Shown here: positions 19,130-27,682 of the stretch, in pieces
Layout of the letters: every line of letters begins with the position of its first letter
Position numbering within the stretch: the stretch's first letter is position 1
Assembly (NCBI RefSeq): GCF_010548375.1
Contig: NZ_JAAGLY010000003.1
Span: 310,001-374,000 of the forward strand
DNA: 64,000 nucleotides
Direction: 5' to 3'
DNA from: Streptomyces sp. SID13726
GTDB taxonomy: Bacteria > Actinomycetota > Actinomycetes > Streptomycetales > Streptomycetaceae
The notes under the pieces: model-generated
The model's input: only the letters and a program-made list of their open reading frames with translations
The model's database searches: none
Told to the model about the DNA's origin: nothing
Position numbers and translations under genes: made by a program

Positions 19130-19783
19130 ATGAGGTCCTTGGAGAGGCATCGCGACGTCGGCGCGTACGCGCTCGGCGTGCTGGACGAGGCGGAGGCCTT
19201 CCGCTTCGAGGACCACCTCATGGAGTGCCCCAAGTGCGCGGCACACGTGACCGAGTTCGGGCCCACCACCCGTCAGATGATGCTGTACCGGCGGGCGACA
19301 CCCCGGGTCGTGCACCCGATGGCCCAGCCGGGCCCGCAGCTCCTCAACCGGCTGCTCGGCGAGGTGGCGGCCCGTCACCGGGCGCGCCGCAGGCGGCTGT
19401 TGTACGCCGTGGCCGCCTCGGTGGTCCTGGCCGTGGGCGGGCCCACGCTGGCGATGCTGGCGGGCGGCGACTCGGGCGGCACGGCCAGCGTCGAGGCCAC
19501 CGACGCCCGCTCCGGGGTCTGGGCGCAGGTCACCACCGAGGACGAGGAGTGGGGCACCCAGGTGGAGCTGAAGGTCAAGGACGAGGCCGGCCCCCGCGCC
19601 TGTCACCTCGTGGCGATCAGCACCGACGGCACCGAGGAGACGGTGACCGGCTGGAACGCCCCCCGTCACCACACCGGCGAGAACACCATGATGGGCAGCT
19701 CCACCTTCCACGCCGACCAGATCGACCACTACGAGGTGCGTACGGCGGGCGGCGAGCATCTGGTGACGCTGGACCCGGGCTGA
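19130..19783 (+). CDS. Membrane anti-sigma factor with zinc finger
   Basis: The 217-residue protein carries a cytoplasmic ZAS domain (residues 1-45) with the HxxxCxxC signature (HLMECPKC) and an upstream His. One membrane helix (about 88-110) and an extracellular anti-sigma K-like domain (about 125-217) follow. It should hold the ECF sigma factor at 17769-18314 inactive until an envelope signal arrives. GAGG precedes the ATG. The gene ends nine bases before the convergent DNA glycosylase stop. Confidence 0.88.
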   Translation: MRSLERHRDVGAYALGVLDEAEAFRFEDHLMECPKCAAHVTEFGPTTRQMMLYRRATPRVVHPMAQPGPQLLNRLLGEVAARHRARRRRLLYAVAASVVLAVGGPTLAMLAGGDSGGTASVEATDARSGVWAQVTTEDEEWGTQVELKVKDEAGPRACHLVAISTDGTEETVTGWNAPRHHTGENTMMGSSTFHADQIDHYEVRTAGGEHLVTLDPG

Positions 19784-19792
19784 GGCGCCGGA

Positions 19793-20656
19793 TCACTTGA
19801 GCAGGCGCGACATCCTCCGGTCCGCGAGCGGCTTGCCGCCCGTCTGGCAGGTCGGGCAGTACTGGAGCGAGGAGTCGCTGAAGGAGACCTCGCGAATGGT
19901 GTCGCCGCACACCGGGCAGGGGTCGCCGGTGTGGCCGTGGACGCGGAGGCCCGTCTTCTTCTCCGCCTTCAGGCGGCCGGCCGCGAGACCGCGGGAACGC
20001 TCTACGGCCTGAGTGAGGGTCCCGCGCAGCGCCTCGTAGAGCCTGGTGGTCTCCTCCGGCGTGAGGGTCGAGGTCGGCTTGAACGGGGACATCCTCGCGG
20101 CGTGCAGGATCTCGTCGCTGTACGCGTTGCCGACACCGGCGATCAGGCCCTGGTCGCGCAGGGCACCCTTGAGCTGCCGCCGTTCTCCCTTGAGCAGGGC
20201 GGTCAGGCGGGCCTCGTCGAAGTCGTCGGCCAGGGGGTCGGGGCCCAGCCGCGCCACCCCGGGGACCTCCCCCGGTTCCCGCACCACGTACACCGCGAGA
20301 CGCTTCTGCGTGCCCGCCTCGGTGAGGTCGAAGCCCGCGCCGGTCTCCAGGGCCACGCGCAGGGCGAGGGGGCCCTTGCCGGGCCGGGGCGGTCCGTCGG
20401 GGAGGCGGTCCTTCCAGTGCAGCCAGCCCGCACGGGCCAGATGGGTGACGAGACGGGGGCCACCGGCCGTCTCCAGGTCCAGGAACTTGCCGTGCCGGTG
20501 CACGGCGACCACCTCGTGGCCCTCGATAGCGGTGAGGGGAGGGTCGTACGTCTTCAGGACGCTGATGGCCACCGGCAGCACGCGCACGATCTCGTGGCCG
20601 ACCAGGTTCTCGGTGAGGAAGTCCTTGAGCGCTTCCACCTCGGGGAGTTCCGGCAT
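19793..20656 (-). CDS. Formamidopyrimidine-DNA glycosylase/endonuclease VIII family
   Basis: The 287-residue base-excision repair glycosylase/AP lyase begins MPELPEVE, giving the catalytic Pro2 and Glu3. A helix-two-turn-helix region (DQGLIAGVGNAYSDEIL) and a C-terminal zinc finger (CPVCGD about 248 and CPTC about 272) are present. It excises oxidised bases. Whether it is Fpg-like or Nei-like cannot be settled by eye. It is a single gene just downstream of the SpoIIE phosphatase gene. Confidence 0.92.
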   Translation of the reverse strand: MPELPEVEALKDFLTENLVGHEIVRVLPVAISVLKTYDPPLTAIEGHEVVAVHRHGKFLDLETAGGPRLVTHLARAGWLHWKDRLPDGPPRPGKGPLALRVALETGAGFDLTEAGTQKRLAVYVVREPGEVPGVARLGPDPLADDFDEARLTALLKGERRQLKGALRDQGLIAGVGNAYSDEILHAARMSPFKPTSTLTPEETTRLYEALRGTLTQAVERSRGLAAGRLKAEKKTGLRVHGHTGDPCPVCGDTIREVSFSDSSLQYCPTCQTGGKPLADRRMSRLLK

Positions 20657-20687
20657 ACGTCCAGAGTGCCACCGGGGACGGCTGTGG

Positions 20688-22775
20688 TCAGCTCCGCTCC
20701 GGCACCGCGAACTCGCACCACACGCACTTCCCGCCGCCCCGCGCCTCCACGCCCCACACGTCGGACAGCAGGTCGACCAGGAGCAGGCCGCGGCCGGAGA
20801 CGCCCGACTCCCCGGCCTCCCGGCGGCGCGGCAGGGCGCTGGAGGAGTCCTCGACCTCGACGCGCATCCGCCGCCCTGAGCCGGTCAGGACCCGCAGGGT
20901 GACGATCGCGGAGCCCTCGGTGTGCATCAGGGCGTTGGTGATCAGCTCGTCGGCGACCAGTTCGATCTCGTCGGAGCGCTCCCGCGCGCCCCAGGCGCCG
21001 ACCGCGGCCCGGATCATGTGCCGGGCCTGGGTGAGGGCCTCGGGGTCGCCCGGGGCCACGTGCTGCTGGAGCCGCCCGCCGGTCTGCGGGGCGTCCAGGC
21101 CGCGCCGGCGCAGCAGGAGCAGCGCCACGTCGTCGTCGCCGCCGCGCTCCTCGGCCACCTCGATGAGCCGGTCGGCGAGCTCCCAGACGTCGGCGGGGCC
21201 CGCGGCGACGACGGTGGTGAGGGTCTGCATGCCGTCGTCGAGGTCGGCGCCGGGCTGTTCGACCAGTCCGTCGGTGCACAGCAGCAGGGTGTCGCCGGGG
21301 TCCAGCTCGACGGTGCCCACGGGATAGTCGAGCTGCCCGAACTCGGCGGACAGCCCCAGCGGCAGCCCCCCGTCCACGGTCACCCGGCGACAGCTGCCCT
21401 CGGCCTGCCGGACCAGCGGGTCGATATGGCCCGCGCGGACCACCTGGACGACCCCGGTGGCCAGGTCGGCCTCGGCGTACAGGCAGGTCGCGAAGCGGTC
21501 GGTGTCGAGTTCGTGGAGGAAGACGGAGGCACGGGCCATCACGGTGGCCGGGGTGTGCCCCTCGGCGGCGTAGGCCCGCAGGACGATCCGCAGCTGGCCC
21601 ATGACGGCGGCGGCGTGTGTGTCGTGGCCCTGGACGTCCCCGATGACGGCGCCGACCCGGCCGCCGGGCAGCGGGATCAGGTCGTACCAGTCGCCGCCGA
21701 TGTCCCGCCCGAGGGAGCCCTCGCCGGTGGCGGCCCGGTAGCGGACGGCGACGTCGGAGCCGGGCACGCTGGGGATGGTGCGGGGCAGCATGGCCTGCTG
21801 AAGGCCGGTGGCGAGGTCCTTCTCCTGCTCGTAGAGCATGGCCCGCTGGAGGCTCTGGGCGATGCTGCTGCCGAGGGCGATGAGGACGTTGCGGTCCTCC
21901 GGGGTGAAGCCGTACCGGTCGCTGTAGAGCAGGCCCATGGCGCCGATCGGGCGGGCCTCCGCGATGAGCGGGAGGTAGGCCGCGGAGGTGATGTTCAGGC
22001 CGGTGATGTGCGGCCACAGGACCGGGTAGCGCTCGGCGAACTCCTCCGGCGACTCGATGAAGCGCGGGGTGAGGGTGCGGACGGCCTCGCTCATCGGGTA
22101 CGGCTCGTCGATCCGGGTGATGTCGGTGCCGGGCACGAAGCTGCCCGCCGGGCCCTCGGCGATCAGCCGGATCCGGCCCGCCTCGACCAGGCCCATGACC
22201 AGGCTGGTGGCGCCGAGGTGGGTGAGGCCGTGGGTGTCCTTGAGGACGTCGATGACGTCCTGGACGGTCCGGGCGTGGGCCAGGGCGGCGGTGGTGAGCT
22301 GCACGACGTTGGTCTGCCGGCGCCGTGCCTCGTCCTGGGCGGCCTGCTCCCTGCGGGCCTCCAGCTCGCCCATCTCCTGGGTGGCGTCGCGGACGATGCC
22401 GATGATCCGGCGCGGGCGGCCCGTCTCGTCGCGGCGGATGTAGCCCTGGGTGTGGGTCCAGCGCAGACTGCCGTCGCGGCAGCGGAGCCGGAAGTAGGTG
22501 CCGTAGTTCTCGCTGCCGTCCTTGATCGCCTGGGCGACCAGGGCGTCCAGGCGGTGGGCCTCGGCCGTCGGCACCCGGACGGCGAGGCTCACGGGGTTGT
22601 CGTCGTATTCGTCGGGGCGCAGGTCGAAGACCTCGTGGGCCTGGGCGTCCATGTGGAACAGGCCGCTGTCCAGGTCCCAGTCGAAGCTGCCCATGCGGTT
22701 GAGCGCCAGGATCGGATCCGGGTGGGCGGGCCAGTCGTCCGGGAGTGACAGGGCGCTCGCTCCCCGATCAACCAT
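20688..22775 (-). CDS. PAS-GAF-SpoIIE phosphatase with C-terminal HATPase kinase domain
   Basis: A 695-residue cytosolic signalling protein: PAS (about 20-140), GAF (about 175-330), PP2C-type SpoIIE phosphatase (about 340-560; GGDWYD, GDVQGHD and LLLCTDGLVE carry metal-binding acids), and an anti-sigma-like HATPase (about 575-690; ELVADELITNALMH and SGRGLLLVD). The combination lets one protein dephosphorylate an anti-sigma antagonist and perhaps phosphorylate or bind one, in response to a ligand or redox input. ATG at 22775 is chosen because upstream residues are not PAS-like. No partner anti-sigma antagonist lies nearby. Confidence 0.88.
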   Translation of the reverse strand: MVDRGASALSLPDDWPAHPDPILALNRMGSFDWDLDSGLFHMDAQAHEVFDLRPDEYDDNPVSLAVRVPTAEAHRLDALVAQAIKDGSENYGTYFRLRCRDGSLRWTHTQGYIRRDETGRPRRIIGIVRDATQEMGELEARREQAAQDEARRRQTNVVQLTTAALAHARTVQDVIDVLKDTHGLTHLGATSLVMGLVEAGRIRLIAEGPAGSFVPGTDITRIDEPYPMSEAVRTLTPRFIESPEEFAERYPVLWPHITGLNITSAAYLPLIAEARPIGAMGLLYSDRYGFTPEDRNVLIALGSSIAQSLQRAMLYEQEKDLATGLQQAMLPRTIPSVPGSDVAVRYRAATGEGSLGRDIGGDWYDLIPLPGGRVGAVIGDVQGHDTHAAAVMGQLRIVLRAYAAEGHTPATVMARASVFLHELDTDRFATCLYAEADLATGVVQVVRAGHIDPLVRQAEGSCRRVTVDGGLPLGLSAEFGQLDYPVGTVELDPGDTLLLCTDGLVEQPGADLDDGMQTLTTVVAAGPADVWELADRLIEVAEERGGDDDVALLLLRRRGLDAPQTGGRLQQHVAPGDPEALTQARHMIRAAVGAWGARERSDEIELVADELITNALMHTEGSAIVTLRVLTGSGRRMRVEVEDSSSALPRRREAGESGVSGRGLLLVDLLSDVWGVEARGGGKCVWCEFAVPERS

Positions 22776-22932
22776 GGGGCCACCTTGCCAGGATTTGTCC
22801 GATTCTTCGACCGGGGGCCTCCTTTTCGTCACTATCGTCCGCTTCACCCACTTGGGTTACGGAAGCGGAAGGGAGGTACACGGAGAGTCACGCGGGGACA
22901 CGGCGCGACACTGGAGGCAGGAGCGCACGGCT

Positions 22933-24354
22933 GTGGACTGGTTCACCGCACCCGACTACTGGCTGAGCCGGCTGATCCTCCAGCGGGCTCTGGCCGGTCT
23001 GTACTTCGTGGCGTTCCTGGCGGCGGCCCTGCAGTTCCGGGCGCTGCTCGGGGAGCGCGGGATGCTGCCGGTGCCGAGGTTCGTCGCACGGGTGCCGTTC
23101 CGGCGGGCGCCCAGCCTGTTCCAGCTCCACTGCTCGGACCGGTTCTTCGCGTGCTGCGCGTGGACGGGGTGCGCGGTCGCCGTGGCGCTGGCGGCGGGAC
23201 TGGACTCCCGGCTCCCGCTGTGGGGTGGGATGCTGCTCTGGCTGGTGCCGTGGCTGCTGTATCTGTCGATCGTGAACGTCGGCCAGACCTGGTACGGCTT
23301 CGGCTGGGAGTCCCTGCTGCTGGAGGTCGGCTTCCTCGCGGTGTTCCTCGGCAACGACGAAGTGGCGCCGCCGGTCGTGGTGTTGTTCCTGCTGCGCTGG
23401 ATCCTGTTCCGGGTGGAGTTCGGCGCGGGGCTGATCAAGATGCGGGGCGACGCCTGCTGGCGCAAGCTCACCTGTCTCGACCACCACCATGAGACCCAGC
23501 CGATGCCGGGCCCGCTGAGCTGGTGGTTCCACCATCTCCCCCGCCCGCTGCACCGGGTGGAGGTGGCCGCGAACCACGTCACCCAACTCGTCGTGCCCTT
23601 CCTCCTGTTCACCCCGCAGCCGATCGCCACGACGGCCGCCGCGCTGATGATCGTGACCCAGCTGTGGCTGGTGCTGTCCGGCAACTTCGCCTGGCTGAAC
23701 TGGATCACGATGGTGCTGGCGCTGTCGGCGGTACGGCTGCGCGGCGATCCACCGGCCCTGCCCGACGCCCCGCTCTGGTACGAGGTGCTGGTCCTCACCG
23801 TCGCCGCGCTCCTGCTCGGCCTGAGCCACCGCCCGGTCCGCAACCTGCTCTCCCGGCGCCAGATCATGAACCGCTCCTTCGACCCGCTCCATCTGGTCAA
23901 CACCTACGGCGCGTTCGGCAGCGTCAGCCGGATCCGCTACGAGGTGGTCGTCGAGGGCACGGCGGACGACGTGCCGCGCGGGGACTCCGAGTGGCGGGAG
24001 TACGAGTTCAGGGGCAAGCCGGGCGATCCCCGGCACTGGCCGCGCCAGTTCGCGCCCTACCATCTGCGCCTGGACTGGATGATGTGGTTCGCCGCGCTGT
24101 CCCCCGCGTACGCCGAGTCGTGGTTCGGCACGCTGGTCGAGCGGCTCCTGGAGAACGACGAGGCGACGCTCGGGCTGCTGCGCCGCTCACCGTTCCCGGC
24201 CGACGCCCCGCCCCGCTACGTCCGGGCCCGCCTGTTCCGGTACCGGTACACGACGTGGCGGGAGCTGCGGGCGACGGGGGCGTGCTGGGAGCGGACCTTC
24301 GTGCGCGAGTACCTGCCGCCGACGCGGCTGATCGGGGTGGCCCGACCTCGCTGA
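22933..24354 (+). CDS. Lipase maturation factor-family membrane protein
   Basis: A 473-residue polytopic protein with about seven to eight hydrophobic segments between residues 10 and 305 and a soluble C-terminal domain. The segments WYGFGWESLLLEVGFLAVF, EFGAGLIKMRGDACWR and HLVNTYGAFGSVSRIRYE are LMF1-family signatures. In animals LMF1 folds lipases in the ER; bacterial members are uncharacterised. GTG at 22933 has AGGAG nine bases upstream. It is divergent from the SpoIIE phosphatase gene. Confidence 0.85.
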   Translation: MDWFTAPDYWLSRLILQRALAGLYFVAFLAAALQFRALLGERGMLPVPRFVARVPFRRAPSLFQLHCSDRFFACCAWTGCAVAVALAAGLDSRLPLWGGMLLWLVPWLLYLSIVNVGQTWYGFGWESLLLEVGFLAVFLGNDEVAPPVVVLFLLRWILFRVEFGAGLIKMRGDACWRKLTCLDHHHETQPMPGPLSWWFHHLPRPLHRVEVAANHVTQLVVPFLLFTPQPIATTAAALMIVTQLWLVLSGNFAWLNWITMVLALSAVRLRGDPPALPDAPLWYEVLVLTVAALLLGLSHRPVRNLLSRRQIMNRSFDPLHLVNTYGAFGSVSRIRYEVVVEGTADDVPRGDSEWREYEFRGKPGDPRHWPRQFAPYHLRLDWMMWFAALSPAYAESWFGTLVERLLENDEATLGLLRRSPFPADAPPRYVRARLFRYRYTTWRELRATGACWERTFVREYLPPTRLIGVARPR

Positions 24355-24376
24355 CTCCCGGCGGGGCGCGGGGTGT

Positions 24377-24781
24377 TCAGTCGCCGAAGTAGGCCTTGGC
24401 GACCGCGTAGGTGTCCTCGTAGAGGTGGTAGCGGGTGATCCGCCCGTCCCTGACCGTGGTGTGCAGGGCGAACGCGGTGTCGATGTCCCGGCCCGTCTTC
24501 TTGACCTCGGAGACCATGCGCCCGAGGAGGACCACGTCGTCGCCGTCGGTGATGATCTGGCGCAGGTCGAGCTCCTTCGCCCGCACATGGGCCGCGAGCA
24601 GTTCGAAGAACATCCGCACGCCGTCCGCCGAGTCGACCTCCGGCACCCAGGGGATGCCGGGCGGGTGCGGGATCGAGAAGGACACCGAGTCGGCGAACAG
24701 CGCCGCCGCCTCCGCGCTTCTTCCCTCGGCGAGCAGCGGGAACAGGCGTTGCACGGTCTGCGCCGGTGACTCTGCTGTCAT
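24377..24781 (-). CDS. SnoaL/NTF2-like protein
   Basis: A 134-residue single-domain NTF2-fold protein (helical N-terminus, then curved beta-sheet; FADSVSFSIPH and RDGRITRYHLYEDTYAV are typical). Such proteins include ketosteroid isomerases and many small-molecule binders. It starts 30 bases after the lactonase stop in the same direction, so it may be the last gene of the fucose operon. A role in that pathway is only inferred from position. Confidence 0.75.
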   Translation of the reverse strand: MTAESPAQTVQRLFPLLAEGRSAEAAALFADSVSFSIPHPPGIPWVPEVDSADGVRMFFELLAAHVRAKELDLRQIITDGDDVVLLGRMVSEVKKTGRDIDTAFALHTTVRDGRITRYHLYEDTYAVAKAYFGD

Positions 24782-24811
24782 GTGTTCCGACCCTACCGCC
24801 CGGCCCCGCGG

Positions 24812-25654
24812 CTACGGCGTCGGCGCGGCGAGTCCGTAGACCCGCTCGGCCGTGCCGCCGAAGACCTGGGGGTGGGCGGACGCGGGCGTCAACCGGCGTG
24901 CGATGTCGAGCACTTCGCCGTAGCTCGCTCCCAGCGTGCACACCGGCCAGTCCGAGCCGAACATCGAGCGCTCCGGGCCGAAGGCGTCCAGGACCGTGTC
25001 GGCGTAGGGGCGCAGGTCGTCGATCGTCCAGGAGGTGAGGTCCGCCTCGGTGACCATGCCGGAGACCTTGCAGACGGTGTTGGGGAGGGCGGCGAGGGTA
25101 CGGACGGCGGTCGCCCAGGGTTCCAGGGCGCCGGAGGCGATGGGCGGTTTGCCCAGGTGGTCGAGGACGAAGGTGAGTTCGGGCAGGGACTCGGCCGCCT
25201 TGACGCACGCGGGCAGTTGGTGCGGGAGGACGACCAGGTCGTAGACCAGGCCCGCCCCGGCCACCGCCGCCAGGCCCCGGCGTACGTCCGGGCGCAGTAG
25301 CCACTCGGGGTCCGGCTCGCCCTGCACCTGGTGGCGGATGCCCTTCAGACAGGCGCCGCCGGGGAGTTCACGCAGCCGGGCCAGTTCGTCGGCGACGTCG
25401 GGGCGGGTGAGGTCGGTCCAGCCGACGACGCCCGCGATCAGGTCGTGCTCGGCGGCCAGCAGCAGGAACTCCGGGGTCTCCTCGGGCACGGTGACCGTCT
25501 GGACGAGGACCGTCCGGTCGACCCCGGCCGCGCGGGCCCGCGGCACGAGGTCGGCCACGGTGAAGTTCCGGCGCAGCGGGCTGCCCGAGGCGATCCAGTC
25601 CTGGTCCCGTACCGACAGGTCCCACACGTGGTGGTGCGCGTCGACGACGGTCAC
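24812..25654 (-). CDS. L-fucono-lactonase candidate (amidohydrolase 2 family)
   Basis: The 280-residue TIM-barrel amidohydrolase has the N-terminal metal motif VDAHHHVWD and the C-terminal metal Asp in MFGSDWPV. Members in sugar-acid operons hydrolyse aldono-lactones, and the neighbours make L-fucono-1,5-lactone the likely substrate. GTG at 25654 overlaps the mutarotase stop (GTGA); an alternative start at 25666 would add four residues. It catalyses step three of the proposed route. Confidence 0.8.
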   Translation of the reverse strand: MTVVDAHHHVWDLSVRDQDWIASGSPLRRNFTVADLVPRARAAGVDRTVLVQTVTVPEETPEFLLLAAEHDLIAGVVGWTDLTRPDVADELARLRELPGGACLKGIRHQVQGEPDPEWLLRPDVRRGLAAVAGAGLVYDLVVLPHQLPACVKAAESLPELTFVLDHLGKPPIASGALEPWATAVRTLAALPNTVCKVSGMVTEADLTSWTIDDLRPYADTVLDAFGPERSMFGSDWPVCTLGASYGEVLDIARRLTPASAHPQVFGGTAERVYGLAAPTP

Positions 25655-25965
25655 GGCAGCTCCCATACGACGGGCAGGCCCGCGCCGGCCCCCTCGTCGG
25701 AGTAGTCGTGCGCCACGTCGAGGAGTTCAGCCATCCGGGCCTGCCAGGCGACGTTGACCGGCAGCTTCTCCAGTTCGGCGAGGAGACGGCCGTAGTCCTC
25801 GCACTCCAGGACGTGGAAGAGGTCGATGCCGCTGCGCCAGATGGTCCAGGAGGAGGCGCCGGCGGCGCGGATCGCGTCGGTGAGTTCGGCGGGGACCTCG
25901 CGGTGGGCGGCCTCGTACGCGTCGACGCGGTCCGCGCGGACCTTGGTGTGCAGGGCGACCCTCAT
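25651..25965 (-). CDS. L-fucose/L-rhamnose mutarotase (DUF718 family)
   Basis: A compact 104-residue ferredoxin-like protein with the RhaM-type pattern (MRVALHTKVRADRVDAYEAA and SWTIWRSGIDLFHVLECEDY). It interconverts sugar anomers before dehydrogenation. Context favours L-fucose, because a fuconate dehydratase is in the same operon. Both ends overlap neighbours by four bases (ATGA at the start, GTGA at the stop), consistent with coupled translation. Confidence 0.85.
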   Translation of the reverse strand: MRVALHTKVRADRVDAYEAAHREVPAELTDAIRAAGASSWTIWRSGIDLFHVLECEDYGRLLAELEKLPVNVAWQARMAELLDVAHDYSDEGAGAGLPVVWELP

Positions 25966-26930
25966 GACGGCTCCTCGGTGGCCAGGAGGCCGGTGGACCT
26001 CAGTTCCTGCCAGAAGGCGTTGGGCACCTGGGTCGCGAACTGGTCGGCGCAGTCCCGGACCTCGTCCGCCGAACGGGCGCCGACCAGGACGCTCGCGACG
26101 GCTGGATGTGCCGCGCAGAAGGCCAGGGCGGCGGCCCTCAGGGTGATGCCGTGCCGCTCGGCGATCTCCTTCATGCGCAGCGCCTTGTCCAGCAACTCCC
26201 CCGGTGCCTGTGCGTAGTTGTACGTCGCGTCGGGCTTCGGGTCGGCCAGGAGACCGGAGTTGAAGGCGCCGCCGATCACCACGGACACGCCTCGTTCTGC
26301 CGCGGCGGGCAGCAGTTCGGTGAGCGCGCTCTGGTCGAGCAGGGTGTAGCGGCCGGCGCACAGCACCACGTCGACGTCGGTGTCGCGGACGAAGCGGGTG
26401 AGCATCCCGGCCTGGTTCATGCCGGCGCCGATCGCCCCGACCATTCCCTCCGAGCGGAGCTTCTCCAGGGCCGGATAGCCCTCGTGGAAGGCCTGTTCGG
26501 CGTGGTCGTCGGGGTCGTGGAGGTAGACGACGTCCACGCGGTCGAGGCCGAGCCGTTCGAGGCTGGCCTCCAGGGTGCGTCGTACGCCGTCGGCCGAGAA
26601 GTCCCAGACCCGGCGCCGGGTGGCGGGGACGGCGAAGCCGTTGGCCAGGTCGTCGCCGGACGCCTCCGCGGGTTCCAGTCGGCGGCCGACCTTCGTGGAG
26701 ACCGTGAACTTCGAGCGCGGGAAGGCCCGCAGGGCTTCGCCCAACCGCCGTTCCGACAGGCCGAGTCCGTAGTGCGGGGCGGTGTCGAAGTAGCGGATGC
26801 CGCGCTGCCAGGCGGCGGTCACGGCCTCGTGGGCCTGTTCGTCGCTCACCTCCGTGTAGAGGTTGCCGATCACCGCGCCGCCGAAGGCCAGTCCGCTGAC
26901 CCGGACACCGCTGCCGCCGAGCGGGTTCAC
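25962..26930 (-). CDS. Aldo/keto reductase, probable L-fucose dehydrogenase
   Basis: A 322-residue aldo/keto reductase barrel. The catalytic tetrad is visible as Asp and Tyr in YFDTAPHYGLGLSE, Lys in VSTKVGR and His in VVYLHDPDD. In the Xanthomonas L-fucose route an aldo/keto reductase oxidises L-fucose to the lactone, and this protein occupies the same genetic position. GTG at 26930 overlaps the SDR stop (GTGA). The frame is open farther upstream but only as a shadow of the SDR gene. Confidence 0.82.
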   Translation of the reverse strand: MNPLGGSGVRVSGLAFGGAVIGNLYTEVSDEQAHEAVTAAWQRGIRYFDTAPHYGLGLSERRLGEALRAFPRSKFTVSTKVGRRLEPAEASGDDLANGFAVPATRRRVWDFSADGVRRTLEASLERLGLDRVDVVYLHDPDDHAEQAFHEGYPALEKLRSEGMVGAIGAGMNQAGMLTRFVRDTDVDVVLCAGRYTLLDQSALTELLPAAAERGVSVVIGGAFNSGLLADPKPDATYNYAQAPGELLDKALRMKEIAERHGITLRAAALAFCAAHPAVASVLVGARSADEVRDCADQFATQVPNAFWQELRSTGLLATEEPS

Positions 26931-27682
26931 TGGCCCACCGGCCTCAGGCGCAGGCCCTGCATACCGCCGTCGACCGCGAGGGAGGTGCCGGTGGTGGCGC
27001 CGGAGAGCGGGCTCGCCAAGTAGGCGATGGCGCCCGCGACTTCGTCGGCCGAGACGAGCCGGCCGGTGGGCTGGCGGGCCTCCAGCGCGGCGCGTTCGGC
27101 GGCCGGGTCGGGGGCCCTGTCCAGCAGGCGGCCGATCCACGGGGTGTCCGCCGTACCGGGGTTGACGCAGTTGACGCGGATGCCCTCGCGGACGTGGTCG
27201 GCGGCCATGGCGAGGGTCAGGGAGTACACCGCGCCCTTGGTGGCGCTGTACAGCGCCCGCTGCGGGAGGCCCGCGGTGGCCGCGATGGAGGAGGTGTTCA
27301 CGATCGCCGCGTGGGCGGACTTACGCAGGTGGGGCAGGGCGGCGCGGGCCACCCGGACCATGCCGACGACGTTGACGTCGAGGACGCGGTGCCATTCCTC
27401 GTCGTCGTTGTCGGCGACGGTGCCCTGAGCGCCGATGCCCGCGTTGTTGACCACGACGTCGAGTCCGCCGAGGTCGGCGGCAGCGGCGGCGACGGCCGCG
27501 CGCACGGAGGCGTCGTCGGTGACGTCGGCGCGGTAGGCGAACAGCGGCTTCTCGACCGAGGAGGGGTCCAGGTCGAGCACGGCGACCTGGGCGCCGCGTG
27601 CGGCGAGGAGTTCCGCGGTGGCCCGGCCGATGCCGGAGGCTCCACCGGTGACCAGGGCCCTCAGTCCCTCGAAGTCGCTCAT
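26927..27682 (-). CDS. SDR dehydrogenase, probable 2-keto-3-deoxy-L-fuconate dehydrogenase
   Basis: A classical 251-residue short-chain dehydrogenase: TGGASGIG (12-19), NNAG (79-82), Ser131/132, Tyr145 and Lys149 (YSATK). In the known non-phosphorylating L-fucose route the dehydratase product is oxidised by an SDR at C4. ATG at 27682 overlaps the dehydratase stop (ATGA). The substrate assignment is from context. Confidence 0.82.
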   Translation of the reverse strand: MSDFEGLRALVTGGASGIGRATAELLAARGAQVAVLDLDPSSVEKPLFAYRADVTDDASVRAAVAAAAADLGGLDVVVNNAGIGAQGTVADNDDEEWHRVLDVNVVGMVRVARAALPHLRKSAHAAIVNTSSIAATAGLPQRALYSATKGAVYSLTLAMAADHVREGIRVNCVNPGTADTPWIGRLLDRAPDPAAERAALEARQPTGRLVSADEVAGAIAYLASPLSGATTGTSLAVDGGMQGLRLRPVGQ

